Assembly (NCBI RefSeq): GCF_016919245.1 | Contig: NZ_JAFEJA010000001.1 | Location: forward strand, 2,762,001 to 2,826,000 | DNA: 64,000 bases | Reading direction: 5' to 3' | From: Streptomyces zhihengii | GTDB taxonomy: Bacteria > Actinomycetota > Actinomycetes > Streptomycetales > Streptomycetaceae | Shown here: piece by piece, positions 34,497 to 49,069 of the stretch | Numbering within the stretch: position 1 is the first letter of the stretch | How the letters are laid out: the number at the start of each line of letters is the position of its first letter | Program-made: the position numbers and the translations under genes | The notes under the pieces: model-generated | Database searches by the model: none | Seen by the model: the letters and a program-made list of their open reading frames with translations, nothing else | Told to the model about the DNA's origin: nothing

Positions 34497-34820
34497 TCAG
34501 ACGCGCGGAAGCGATTCCGCCGCGATGCCGCCCTCGATCGCCAGGATGCGGTGCAGCCTGGTGGCGACGAGCAGCCGCTGCATCTGCGGCGGCACCCCGC
34601 GCAGCACCAGGCGGCGGCCGCAGCGGCCGGCCCGCCGGTGCGCGCCCATGATGACCCCGAGCCCGGTGGCGTCCCAGGAGTCGAGGTGCGTCAGGTCGAG
34701 CACCAGGTCGCCGACGCCGTCGTCGACGGCCGAGTGCAGGACCGTACGGGCGTCCGCCGCGCTGCGGACGTCGAGGCGGCCCCCGACGACCAGCTCGGCG
34801 TGGTCGCCCCTGATGTGCAT
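34497..34820 (-). CDS. STAS-domain protein (anti-sigma-factor-antagonist-like), Ala at the phospho-Ser position
   Basis: The protein has 107 residues, a single STAS domain. ATG at 34820 has GGGGAG upstream; longer in-frame starts lie in non-conserved sequence. In SpoIIAA-type antagonists the phosphorylated residue is the first Ser of DSSG; here the motif is WDATGLG, with Ala51 there and Thr52 next. It therefore cannot be switched by the standard Ser phosphorylation, though Thr52 could substitute. No anti-sigma kinase gene is adjacent. Confidence 0.85.
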   Translation of the reverse strand: MHIRGDHAELVVGGRLDVRSAADARTVLHSAVDDGVGDLVLDLTHLDSWDATGLGVIMGAHRRAGRCGRRLVLRGVPPQMQRLLVATRLHRILAIEGGIAAESLPRV

Positions 34821-34972
34821 ATGCGCTCCCCGAGAGAAAGTGTGGTCTGCCCCGTGTCCGTCGATTCCCCGTCTCGCAACAACTGACTGCCGTACATGCG
34901 GTGGGGTTGCTGCTTGTAAGCGAACCGATACCGAATTCACCCCCACGGGCGATAACGAATCGGTCGATAGCG

Positions 34973-35821
34973 TCAGTGCTTGTAGAAGCCCTGCCCGCTC
35001 TTGCGGCCGATGTCACCGGCGTCCACCATCCGGCGCATCAGCTCCGGCGGCGCGAACTTCTCGTCCTGCGACTCCGTGTAGATGTTGCTCGTGGCGTGCA
35101 GCAGGATGTCGACGCCGGTCAGGTCGGCCGTGGCCAGCGGTCCCATGGCGTGCCCGAAGCCGAGCTTGCAGGCGATGTCGATGTCCTCGGCGGTGGCCAC
35201 GCCCGATTCGTACAGCTTCGCCGCCTCGACGACGAGGGCCGAGATCAGACGGGTGGTGACGAAGCCGGCGACGTCGCGGTTGACGACGATGCAGGTCTTG
35301 CCGACGGATTCAACGAACTCCCGCGCGGTGGCGAGGGTTTCGTCGCTCGTCTTGTAGCCGCGCACCAGTTCGCAGAGCTGCATCATCGGTACCGGCGAGA
35401 AGAAGTGGGTGCCGACGACCCGCTCCGGCCGCTCCGTCACGGCCGCGATCTTGGTGATCGGGATGGCGGAGGTGTTGGAGGCGAGGACGGCGTCCGGCCG
35501 GACGAGCTTGTCGAGCGTCCGGAAGATCTCGTGCTTGACCTCGAGCTTCTCGAAGACGGCCTCGACGACGATGTCGGCGTCGGCCACGGCGTCGAGGTCG
35601 GTCGTGGTGGTGATGCGGGCCAACGCGGCCTCGGCGTCGGCCGCTTCGAGCTTGCCCTTGGCGACGAACCGGTCGTACGACGCCTTGATGCCGTCGCGGC
35701 CCCGGGCCAGCGCCTCGTCGGTCACATCGCGCAGCACGACGTCCCAGCCGGCCTGGGCCGAGACCTGTGCGATGCCGGACCCCATGAGTCCGGACCCGAT
35801 GACGGCGAGCTTCCTGGCCAC
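34973..35821 (-). CDS. hbdA: 3-hydroxybutyryl-CoA dehydrogenase
   Basis: The protein has 282 residues. The NAD(P)-binding motif GSGLMGSGIA is at about 9-18. The catalytic His is in VVGTHFFSPVPMM, and a C-terminal helical domain contains GFGHAMGPLATADLTG. It reduces acetoacetyl-CoA to 3-hydroxybutyryl-CoA or the reverse, the step after the thiolase encoded 17 kb away. GTG at 35821, with AAGGGG upstream, gives the family N-terminus (ARKLAVIGSG). It follows a TetR gene on the same strand at 129 bp. Confidence 0.92.
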   Translation of the reverse strand: MARKLAVIGSGLMGSGIAQVSAQAGWDVVLRDVTDEALARGRDGIKASYDRFVAKGKLEAADAEAALARITTTTDLDAVADADIVVEAVFEKLEVKHEIFRTLDKLVRPDAVLASNTSAIPITKIAAVTERPERVVGTHFFSPVPMMQLCELVRGYKTSDETLATAREFVESVGKTCIVVNRDVAGFVTTRLISALVVEAAKLYESGVATAEDIDIACKLGFGHAMGPLATADLTGVDILLHATSNIYTESQDEKFAPPELMRRMVDAGDIGRKSGQGFYKH

Positions 35822-35950
35822 TGCTGCACCCCTTAACGACTGTTTACATGTGCGCTCTCTGCCGGAGGTTAGCGCCCGTGAGGGGCGCTGTGACCGCCAA
35901 GAGACGCGCGTCACGTCCCACATGGCGGACATCACACTCCGGCCGGGCGG

Positions 35951-36589
35951 TCAGCCGCCACGGACGGCGTAGCCGAGCACCTTCTCGCCCAGCAGTTCCT
36001 CCATCTCGTCGAGGAGGACCAGAGCTTCACGGGACACCTGGTCCGGTTTGCGCCGCTTGACCATCTCCGCGCCGATCCACCCCATCAGCGTCCCGTGGAG
36101 CCACGCGAGTTGACCCGCGACCAGATCCGGCAGCATGTCCCCCTCGGCGGCGCCGCCCTCCGTGCGCATCGTGCCCACCAGGTCGAGCAGGCTCTCCTGC
36201 TGGATCGCCCACAGCCGCGAGCGCAGGGTGTCCGCCTCGACGATGACCTTCATGAAGTCGGCGTAGCCCTCGAAGAGCCCGACGGCCGGGGACATCCCCT
36301 CGACGGCCGCGCGCAGCTCACGCAGCACGGCGGCGGCGGCCGACTCGCCCGGCCGGCGGCCGCGCACCCACCGGGAGAGCCGGTCGGTGACGTCGGCGCC
36401 GCGGTCGAGGAAGAGGTCCTCCTTGACCGGGAAGTAGTTGTAGACGGTGTTGACCGAGACGTCGGCGGCCTCGGCGATCTCGGCGATCGTCACCGCACCG
36501 AATCCGCGCTCCACGAAGAGCCCGGTGGCCACGTCGGAGATGTGCTGCCTGGTCTGCCGCTTCTTGCGTTCCCTGAGCCCTTCCACCAT
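35951..36589 (-). CDS. TetR-family regulator of the adjacent ABC exporter
   Basis: The protein has 212 residues. The helix-turn-helix at about 32-52 reads IAEIAEAADVSVNTVYNYFP. The ligand-binding domain is helical and rich in Glu and Arg. It diverges from the DrrAB-like exporter across a 79-bp gap that is A+T-rich for this genome, the classic setting for a local repressor of a drug exporter. It is also upstream of hbdA on the same strand, but that link is weaker. Confidence 0.87.
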   Translation of the reverse strand: MVEGLRERKKRQTRQHISDVATGLFVERGFGAVTIAEIAEAADVSVNTVYNYFPVKEDLFLDRGADVTDRLSRWVRGRRPGESAAAAVLRELRAAVEGMSPAVGLFEGYADFMKVIVEADTLRSRLWAIQQESLLDLVGTMRTEGGAAEGDMLPDLVAGQLAWLHGTLMGWIGAEMVKRRKPDQVSREALVLLDEMEELLGEKVLGYAVRGG

Positions 36590-36617
36590 GCCCCGATCCT
36601 AGCTTCGGTGCACCCGC

Positions 36618-36655
36618 CCAAACTTTGGAGTCGTTGCAAAATTTAAGTGACTCTG
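36618..36655. promoter_or_regulatory. A+T-rich divergent promoter/operator between tetR and the ABC exporter
   Basis: The segment contains AACTTTGGAGTC, then TTGCAAAATTTAAG, then GACTCTGTTTTTC. GAGTC and GACTC flank the A+T-rich core as inverted arms. This is the most A+T-rich stretch in the neighbourhood. It is a plausible overlapping promoter pair and TetR site. Confidence 0.5.
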
Positions 36656-36668
36656 TTTTTCTGGAGCC

Positions 36669-37451
<783 letters not shown>

Positions 37452-37595
37452 GCCCTCCCGGTCGGATCCCGGCGGGCTCGCGTGCCCCGGTGCCGCGCCT
37501 CGCCCCGGCCGGCACGGCTCCGCCGTGCGATCCACGGCACCGGACCCCGTTCGCCGATCCACCCCGATCCCCACGAAAGGCCCACGGCCCCCGAC

Positions 37596-38351
37596 ATGCC
37601 GGAACTCCTCTCCGACACCGCGCTGATCTTCGGGCGGTACGCCCGCCAGACCCTCGGCTCGCGGTTCCAGATCCTCTTCGGTGTCCTGATGCCGCTGCTG
37701 TACCTGCTCTTCTTCGGGCCGCTGCTGTCCGATCTGCCGCTCGGGTCCGAGGGCGACTCGTGGCAGGTGCTCGTACCCGGACTCCTGCTCCAGCTGGGCC
37801 TCTTCGGCGCCTCGTTCGCCGGGTTCGCGGTGCTGATCGACAAGCAGACGGGGGTCGTCGAGCGGATGCGGGTGACCCCCGTGAGCCGGCTCGCGCTGCT
37901 GCTGGGCCGGGTGCTGCGGGACGCCGCGCTGTTCGTCTTCCAGGCCGTGCTGCTGGTGCTCGCGGCCCTGGCGATGGGGCTGCGGGCGCCGCTCGGCGGC
38001 ATCCTGATCGGCTTCGCCTTCGTCGCGCTGCTGACGGTCTCGCTCGCGGCCCTGTCATACGCGCTCGCGATGACGGTCGGCACCCCGCAGGAGTTCGGCC
38101 CGGTGGTGAACGCGGTCAGCATGCCGTCGATGCTGCTGTCCGGGCTGATGCTGCCGATGGCGCTGGCGCCGGCCTGGCTGGACGTGCTGTCGCACTTCAT
38201 GCCGTTCCGCTACCTGGTCGACGCGGTGCGCGCCGCGTACGTCGGCGACTACGCCGGATCCGCGATGGCGTACGGCGTGCTCACGGCGCTCGCGCTGGCC
38301 GCGGTGTCCGTGACGGTCGGCACACGGGTGTTCCGCGGGGCCGGAGCGTAA
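37596..38351 (+). CDS. DrrB-like ABC-2 permease
   Basis: The protein has 251 residues from ATG at 37596 (MPELLSDTALIFGRYARQTL). It has six membrane helices, with the EQTGVVERMR-type loop seen here as DKQTGVVERMRVTPVSRLAL. The C-terminal helix precedes VFRGAGA. A longer in-frame start at 37482 would add non-conserved Pro/Arg-rich sequence. It lies 145 bases after its ATPase; the next gene starts 13 bases after its stop, so the adenosyltransferase may be cotranscribed. Confidence 0.87.
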   Translation: MPELLSDTALIFGRYARQTLGSRFQILFGVLMPLLYLLFFGPLLSDLPLGSEGDSWQVLVPGLLLQLGLFGASFAGFAVLIDKQTGVVERMRVTPVSRLALLLGRVLRDAALFVFQAVLLVLAALAMGLRAPLGGILIGFAFVALLTVSLAALSYALAMTVGTPQEFGPVVNAVSMPSMLLSGLMLPMALAPAWLDVLSHFMPFRYLVDAVRAAYVGDYAGSAMAYGVLTALALAAVSVTVGTRVFRGAGA

Positions 38352-38364
38352 CTACGCTGGCCGC

Positions 38365-38937
38365 ATGGTCAATCTGACGCGCATCTACACCCGCACCGGC
38401 GACCAGGGCACCACCGCCCTGGGCGACATGAGCCGCACCGCCAAGACCGATCTGCGTATCTCGGCGTACGCCGACGCCAACGAGGCCAACGCCGTGATCG
38501 GTACGGCGATCGCCCTCGGAGGGCTGGACGAGGAGGTCGTGAAGGTCCTCGTCCGGGTGCAGAACGACCTGTTCGACGTCGGCGCCGACCTGTCGACCCC
38601 GGTCGTCCCCGACCCGAAGTACCCGCCGCTGCGGGTCGAGCAGTCCTACGTCGACAAGCTGGAGGCCGACTGCGACCGGTTCCTGGAGGAGCTGGAGAAG
38701 CTGCGGAGCTTCATCCTGCCCGGCGGAACGGCGGGCGCGGCCCTGCTGCACCAGGCGTGCACGGTGGTCCGCAGGGCCGAGCGGTCGACCTGGGCGGCGC
38801 TGGAGGTGCACGGCGAGACGATGAACGCGCTGACCGCGACGTATCTCAACCGCCTCTCCGACCTGCTGTTCATCCTCGCCAGGACGGCCAACAAGGAGGT
38901 CGGCGACGTGCTGTGGGTGCCCGGCGGCGAACGCTGA
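38365..38937 (+). CDS. PduO-type cob(I)alamin adenosyltransferase
   Basis: The protein has 190 residues, an all-helical PduO-type fold. The N-terminal ATP loop is YTRTGDQGTTALGDMSR, with other conserved segments ADANEANAVIG, RSFILPGGT and NRLSDLLFILAR. It transfers adenosyl from ATP to cob(I)alamin, making the cofactor used by IcmA and methylmalonyl-CoA mutase. Although just downstream of the exporter, its order relative to the DUF2550 and ATP synthase genes is conserved in mycobacteria, so the transporter linkage may be incidental. Confidence 0.94.
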   Translation: MVNLTRIYTRTGDQGTTALGDMSRTAKTDLRISAYADANEANAVIGTAIALGGLDEEVVKVLVRVQNDLFDVGADLSTPVVPDPKYPPLRVEQSYVDKLEADCDRFLEELEKLRSFILPGGTAGAALLHQACTVVRRAERSTWAALEVHGETMNALTATYLNRLSDLLFILARTANKEVGDVLWVPGGER

Positions 38938-38940
38938 GAA

Positions 38941-38975
38941 CCGGTCCCGGGGCCGTTCGGCGGCTCCGGGACCGG
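38941..38975 (+). terminator. Terminator after the adenosyltransferase gene
   Basis: CCGGTCCCGGGGCCG (38941-38955) pairs with CGGCTCCGGGACCGG (38961-38975) at 14 of 15 positions around TTCGG. It begins three bases after the stop codon. Confidence 0.65.
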
Positions 38976-39009
38976 CAGGTCCCGTCGTGCTTCGGGTCGT
39001 GCGCGGTGC

Positions 39010-39588
39010 TCAGCGGTCGACGCGGACCGGCTCCCGGTCGGACTTCTCGCCGGTGCCGGGGTCCTTCTTCGGCCACACCGCGTAGGTGAGGGCGATCAGC
39101 CCGTGGATGCCGGCCACCCGCCAGGCGGTGTACATCCAGCTCTCCAGGGAGCCGGTGCGCGACGGATCGCCCACGTACCACATGGCGGCCAGCAGCAGGC
39201 CGCTGGCGACGGCGGCGGCGGTCACCGTGCCGAGCCAGACACGGCCCTCGTGCCGGGCGCGGGCCATGCCGTAGCGGGGCGGCTTCGGGGGCGGCGGCGC
39301 GCCGCCGAAGCGGTGGGCGGCGTGGCCGTCGAGCCACTTCACGGTCCGGTGCCCGTGGCCGACGGTGTAGCCGATGTACAGCGCGGCCAGACCGTGCTTC
39401 CAGCTCGGGTCGGCCCCGTTCTTCAGGTCGATCGCCGTGACCACGAGCAGCAGCACCTCCAGCAGCGGCTCGCACAGCAGCAGCGCGGCTCCGGCCCGGG
39501 GCCTCCTCAGCAGGTAGCGGACGGCGAGCCCGGCGGCCAGCAGCACCCAGAACCCGATCTCGCAGACGATGATCAGTGTGACGATCAC
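39010..39588 (-). CDS. Multi-pass membrane protein, unknown function
   Basis: The protein has 192 residues and about five hydrophobic segments, near 3-25, 33-55, 66-78, 117-140 and 158-170. A Pro-rich cytoplasmic loop (GGAPPPPKPPRYG) lies in the middle. The C-terminal tail is charged (KKDPGTGEKSDREP). I do not recognise a family. It diverges from chiS and converges on the adenosyltransferase gene. Nothing links it to either function. Confidence 0.72.
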   Translation of the reverse strand: MIVTLIIVCEIGFWVLLAAGLAVRYLLRRPRAGAALLLCEPLLEVLLLVVTAIDLKNGADPSWKHGLAALYIGYTVGHGHRTVKWLDGHAAHRFGGAPPPPKPPRYGMARARHEGRVWLGTVTAAAVASGLLLAAMWYVGDPSRTGSLESWMYTAWRVAGIHGLIALTYAVWPKKDPGTGEKSDREPVRVDR

Positions 39589-39740
39589 GGCGGCTCTCCT
39601 CTCGTACGGTTCCAGACTGGCGGCCCGGGGCCGCGGGGTCGTCGTCGCGAGTGACGAAAGGCGACTGCATCTTTCGATGTAGCCGCATCTCGGACCGCGC
39701 GGCGAGGCACACGGGTGCCCGGGGCGTGTTTGATGGATCC

Positions 39741-40955
39741 GTGACCCTGCCCCGCCCCCACCGCGACGACGTCCTCATCGCGGTCACCGGCCTGCTCGGC
39801 GGTCTGGTGCTCTGGTCGTTCGACCTCCACACCAACGGCTATCAGGCCCCGCTGCCCGGCTGGGTGACGCTGCTGCCGCTGACCGCCATGGCCGCCCTGG
39901 AACTGCTGCGCCGCAGCATGCCGCGGACCGCCCTGCTGGCGGGGACGGCGGTGATGGTCTGCGATCTGTTCACCCCGGGCAGCCTGGCCACCGTGATGAT
40001 GTTCGCCGACCTCTCCTACGCGGCGGTGCTCTACGGCTCACCCGGTGCGGCCCGCCGCATCCCGGTGATCACGGGCATGCTCACCATCGCGGTGACCATC
40101 GGCTTCCTGGCCTGGCTGCGCAACCCCGGCGCGCTGCTGATCGGCGTCATCACGGGTCTCGTCACCTTCGGTCCCGCCACCACCGGCGCCATCGTGCGCA
40201 ACCACCGGGAGGCCGCGGACGCCGCACGGCTGCGGGCCGAGCAGACCGCCCTGCTCGCGGAGATGGACCGCGCGCAGGCGGTGGTCGCCGAGCGGGCCCG
40301 GATGGCCCGCGAGCTCCACGACATGGTGGCGAACCATCTGTCGGCGATCGCCATCCACTCCACCGCGGCGCTGTCGCTGGACGACGAGGCGACCACCCGG
40401 CAGGCGCTCGGGGTGATCCGGGAGAACAGCGTCGCGGGACTGGACGAGATGCGCCGGCTGATCGGCCTGCTGCGGGACAGCGCGGGCGGTGACACGGAAC
40501 CGGCGGCGGCGCCGACCCTCGCCGGCCTGGAGGCACTGGTGGCACAGGCGCGGGCGAACGGCGCGCCCAGCGGACTCCGCTTCACACTGCACGACGCGCG
40601 CGACGGCGCGGGCGCCCTGCCCGCGCCGGTGGAACTGGCCGCCTACCGGATCGTGCAGGAGTCCCTGACCAACGCCCTCAAGCACGCGGAGGCGGGCGAG
40701 GTACGGGTGACGGTGGAGCTGGACGACGCGGAGCAGGTGCTCTCCGTCGGTGTGCGCAGCCCCTTCGGGCGGCGTCCCGGGCCGCGCGCCCCCGGCTCCG
40801 GGGCCGGGCTCGTCGGCATGGAGGAGCGGGTGGCCCTGCTGGGCGGCAGCTTCGAGGCCGGCCCGGCGGAGGGGACCGAGGGCGGCCCGCACCCGGTCTG
40901 GATCGTCCGGGCGACCCTGCCCCTGCTCGTCGACGACAAGGAGTTCTCGGCATGA
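39741..40955 (+). CDS. chiS: ChiS, NarL-type sensor histidine kinase of the chitinase locus
   Basis: The protein has 404 residues. About five membrane helices lie between 11 and 150, with little extracytoplasmic sequence. The HisKA_3 helix carries phospho-acceptor His193 (ARMARELHDMVANHL), and the ATPase domain has QESLTNALKHA and GAGLVGMEERV. GTG at 39741 places helix one directly after a short basic lead. It is coupled to chiR (ATGA) and upstream of chiC, the arrangement reported for S. coelicolor chiS-chiR-chiC. It senses chitin breakdown products directly or indirectly. Confidence 0.88.
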   Translation: MTLPRPHRDDVLIAVTGLLGGLVLWSFDLHTNGYQAPLPGWVTLLPLTAMAALELLRRSMPRTALLAGTAVMVCDLFTPGSLATVMMFADLSYAAVLYGSPGAARRIPVITGMLTIAVTIGFLAWLRNPGALLIGVITGLVTFGPATTGAIVRNHREAADAARLRAEQTALLAEMDRAQAVVAERARMARELHDMVANHLSAIAIHSTAALSLDDEATTRQALGVIRENSVAGLDEMRRLIGLLRDSAGGDTEPAAAPTLAGLEALVAQARANGAPSGLRFTLHDARDGAGALPAPVELAAYRIVQESLTNALKHAEAGEVRVTVELDDAEQVLSVGVRSPFGRRPGPRAPGSGAGLVGMEERVALLGGSFEAGPAEGTEGGPHPVWIVRATLPLLVDDKEFSA

Positions 40956-41644
40956 CGGACACGGCGGCCGCCACCGGGCCCGTACCAGGGCGACGGGTGA
41001 GGGTGCTGGTCGCGGAGGACCAGAGCGCGGTGCGCGCCGGACTGGTCCTGATCCTGCGCAGCGCACCGGACATCGAGGTGGTGGGCGAGGCGCCGGACGG
41101 CGAGGAGGCGGTCCGGCTGGCCGCCGAACTGCGGCCGGACCTGGTGCTGATGGACGTCCAGATGCCCAAGCTGGACGGGGTGTCGGCGACCCGCGAGGTG
41201 GTCTCCCGGGGGCTGGCGGACGTCCTGGTGCTGACGACGTTCGACCTCGACGCCTATGTCTTCGGGGCGCTGCGCGCGGGCGCCGCGGGCTTTCTGCTGA
41301 AGAACACCGAAGCGGCCGCGCTCATCGACGCGGTGCGCACGGTGGCACGCGGCGAGGGGATGATCGCGCCGGCCGTCACGCGGCGCCTGATCGCGGAGTT
41401 CGCCGCGCCCCGGGGCGGACGCCCGGCACAGGAGCGCCCCGATCCGTCGGTCGCCGACGTGCTGACGCGCCGCGAGCGCGAGGTGCTGTCGTGTCTGGGG
41501 CGGGGGATGTCGAACGCGGAGATCGCGGAGCACCTGGCGATGGCGGAGGCGACGGTGAAGACGCACGTCAGTCGGCTGCTGGGGAAACTGGAGCTGCGCA
41601 GCCGGGTGCAAGCGGCCGTACTGGCGCAGGAGTTGGGGATCTGA
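40952..41644 (+). CDS. chiR: ChiR, NarL/LuxR-type response regulator
   Basis: The protein has 230 residues. The receiver domain has Asp23 and phospho-acceptor Asp68 (DLVLMDVQMPKLDG). A linker of about 20 residues leads to a LuxR-type helix-turn-helix at about 166-222 (LTRREREVLSCLGRGMSNAE...ATVKTHVSRLL). It follows chiS with a 4-base overlap and lies 151 bases before chiC, whose promoter has direct repeats that are candidate sites. Its role in chiC induction is established for the S. coelicolor locus. Confidence 0.9.
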   Translation: MTDTAAATGPVPGRRVRVLVAEDQSAVRAGLVLILRSAPDIEVVGEAPDGEEAVRLAAELRPDLVLMDVQMPKLDGVSATREVVSRGLADVLVLTTFDLDAYVFGALRAGAAGFLLKNTEAAALIDAVRTVARGEGMIAPAVTRRLIAEFAAPRGGRPAQERPDPSVADVLTRREREVLSCLGRGMSNAEIAEHLAMAEATVKTHVSRLLGKLELRSRVQAAVLAQELGI

Positions 41645-41670
41645 GGGACGCCGGGCGGACCGCTCCGACG

Positions 41671-41713
41671 TTGGTCTGGACCTATTGACGATTGGTCCAG
41701 ACCACCCTACTCT
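41671..41713 (+). promoter_or_regulatory. chiC promoter with 12-bp direct repeats (DasR/Chi sites)
   Basis: TTGGTCTGGACC (41671-41682) and TTGGTCCAGACC (41692-41703) are near-identical direct repeats 21 bases apart, two helical turns. TTGACG (41685-41690) and TACTCT (41708-41713) form a -35/-10 pair with a 17-base spacer. The second repeat fills the spacer, so a bound protein would block polymerase. Each repeat also fits the DasR consensus TGGTCTAGACCA closely, so N-acetylglucosamine repression by DasR is likely. Confidence 0.85.
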
Positions 41714-41794
41714 CGCCGAGCACGCTGCGGTGAGCCACGCAGCGGTGTGCACGGACCAACCCCGAACTGTCCGCACACGACTCGAGGAGCTTCC

Positions 41795-43654
<1,860 letters not shown>

Positions 43655-43673
43655 CACGGCCGTACACACGAAA

Positions 43674-43707
43674 GAAGCCCGGGCGGGGATCTCCCCGCCC
43701 GGGCTTC
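43674..43707 (+). terminator. Strong terminator after chiC
   Basis: A perfect 15-bp stem (43674-43688 with 43693-43707) encloses ATCT. It starts 20 bases after the chiC stop. The remaining gap to 43793 has further GCCGGGC/GCCCGGC inverted repeats that may serve the convergent gene. Confidence 0.75.
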
Positions 43708-43793
43708 CTCGCATCCGGTTCACATCGCGCCGGGCCGGCGCCCGGCGAAACATCCCGTCCACGCCCCGCCGGGCCGGCACCCGGCGGACCGGC

Positions 43794-44240
43794 TCAGGCC
43801 ACGTTGACCCGCTGGCCGGGCGGGGCCGCCTCCAGCCAGGCGAGGAAGCCGGTCAGGGCGTCCTCGCTCATCGCGAGCTCCAGGCGGGTGCCGCGGTGCA
43901 GGGCGCCGAGGACCACGGAGTCGGACAGCAGGGCCAGCTCCTCCTCGCTGTCCGGGATCCGGCGCGCCAGCACCTCGATCGCGGAACGCTCCAGGGTGCG
44001 GCGGGGACGGGGCGCGTAGGAGAAGACACGGAACCACTCGATGCGGTCGCCGTTGTAGCGGGCCACCCCGTAGACCCAGCCCTTGCTGGACGGGTCGCCC
44101 TTCTCCGGGACGTTCCAGCGCAGGCTGCAGTCGAAGGTGCCGCCGGAGCGCTGGATCAGCCGCCTGCGCAGGCCGAACACCAAGAGCGCGACCACCACCA
44201 GTAGGACGACCAGGCCGCTCACAAGAAGAGCGAGGAACAT
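43794..44240 (-). CDS. DUF2550 membrane-anchored protein
   Basis: The protein has 148 residues. One N-terminal membrane helix at about 2-22 is followed by a basic stop-transfer (GLRRRLIQR) and a soluble beta-rich domain (FDCSLRW, GWVYGVARYNGDRIEWFRVF). The DUF2550 family follows atpC across actinobacteria. ATG at 44240 is preferred to GTG at 44246, since GAGGAGG is nine to ten bases from the ATG but only three from the GTG. It is last in the ATP synthase cluster, after the hairpin at 44297-44346. Function unknown. Confidence 0.85.
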   Translation of the reverse strand: MFLALLVSGLVVLLVVVALLVFGLRRRLIQRSGGTFDCSLRWNVPEKGDPSSKGWVYGVARYNGDRIEWFRVFSYAPRPRRTLERSAIEVLARRIPDSEEELALLSDSVVLGALHRGTRLELAMSEDALTGFLAWLEAAPPGQRVNVA

Positions 44241-44296
44241 CTCCACCGACCTCCTCGCATCGTCCCGTTAACCGAATACCACGTGCACCTGCATCG

Positions 44297-44346
44297 CCTC
44301 AGCCGCGGCACGCTCCGGAGGGGCTCCGGAACGGCCGCGGCTGAGG
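44297..44346 (-). terminator. Inverted repeat after atpC
   Basis: CCTCAGCCGCGG (44297-44308) is perfectly complementary to CCGCGGCTGAGG (44335-44346); the interior also contains CTCCGGA repeats. It lies 43 bases past the atpC stop and before the DUF2550 gene, so it could end most atp transcripts while allowing some read-through. Confidence 0.6.
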
Positions 44347-44388
44347 GAAAAACCTGATCGGCGGTGTCGCCAGGTCCTGGGTGAGGAC

Positions 44389-44763
44389 CTAGCCGGCCGC
44401 CACCGCACGCAGCCTGACGTCGGCGCGGCGCTCGGCGGCGCCGTCCGTGTCGGACTTCGCGCGCTCCAGCGCGCGCTCGGCGCGCTTGACGTCGATCTCG
44501 TCCGCCAGCTCGGCGATCTCCGCGAGCAGAGACAGCTTGTTGTCGGCGAAGGAGATGAAGCCACCGTGAACGGCGGCCACGACGGTCGATCCCTCAGTCG
44601 TACGAATGGTCACCGGGCCCGATTCCAGCACACCCAGCAGCGGCTGGTGACCGGGCATGACGCCGATGTCGCCGGACGCGGTGCGCGCGACCACCAGGGT
44701 GGCCTCGCCGGACCAGACACTGCGGTCCGCGGCGACCAGCTCGACGTGCAGCTCAGCAGCCAA
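44389..44763 (-). CDS. atpC: ATP synthase epsilon subunit
   Basis: The protein has 124 residues. An N-terminal beta-sandwich domain (AAELHVELVAADRSVWSGEA, GDIGVMPGHQPLLGVL) is followed by a shortened C-terminal helical pair (KRAERALERAKSD). Epsilon belongs to the central stalk, coupling Fo rotation to F1 and inhibiting hydrolysis. It is separated from atpD by 192 bp including a 12-bp hairpin, unlike the tight spacing elsewhere in the operon. Confidence 0.95.
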   Translation of the reverse strand: MAAELHVELVAADRSVWSGEATLVVARTASGDIGVMPGHQPLLGVLESGPVTIRTTEGSTVVAAVHGGFISFADNKLSLLAEIAELADEIDVKRAERALERAKSDTDGAAERRADVRLRAVAAG

Positions 44764-44912
44764 GGTTGGCTCCTCGGGTCACCACCCGGCGGTCGTGCCG
44801 GGTGTTGGGTCATCAGTCTAGTAGGGCCCGGAGCACCGAAGTGCCCCGGTCCCGTCCGGCCCTCGGGCCGGGTGCTCCCGCGCACTCCCGGAGACCGGGC
44901 TGCGGGCGCGAC

Positions 44913-44941
44913 GAAGGGGGCGGGACGTGCCCGCCCCCTTC
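44913..44941 (-). promoter_or_regulatory. Intra-operon hairpin between atpD and atpC
   Basis: GAAGGGGGCGGG (44913-44924) is perfectly complementary to CCCGCCCCCTTC (44930-44941). It begins 15 bases after the atpD stop. It is followed by about 150 bases with no gene before atpC. It may be an attenuator or RNA-stability element that sets epsilon below beta in amount. Confidence 0.55.
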
Positions 44942-44955
44942 AGCGAGTCGACGAC

Positions 44956-47312
<2,357 letters not shown>

Positions 47313-47333
47313 GAGTCAGGTCCCTTCCTTACG

Positions 47334-48932
<1,599 letters not shown>

Positions 48933-49069
48933 CTGGGTTCCCTGCTCTCCTTGTTGGGCCCGAAGTTTCTTTGGGGGTCTGGGGGCCGACCCCCAGGAAT
49001 CTTCTGCAATCTCTGCACGGCCCAACCGGGCCGCTGGTCTTGCCAATTCTGTTGTGCGTGGCTGACGCG

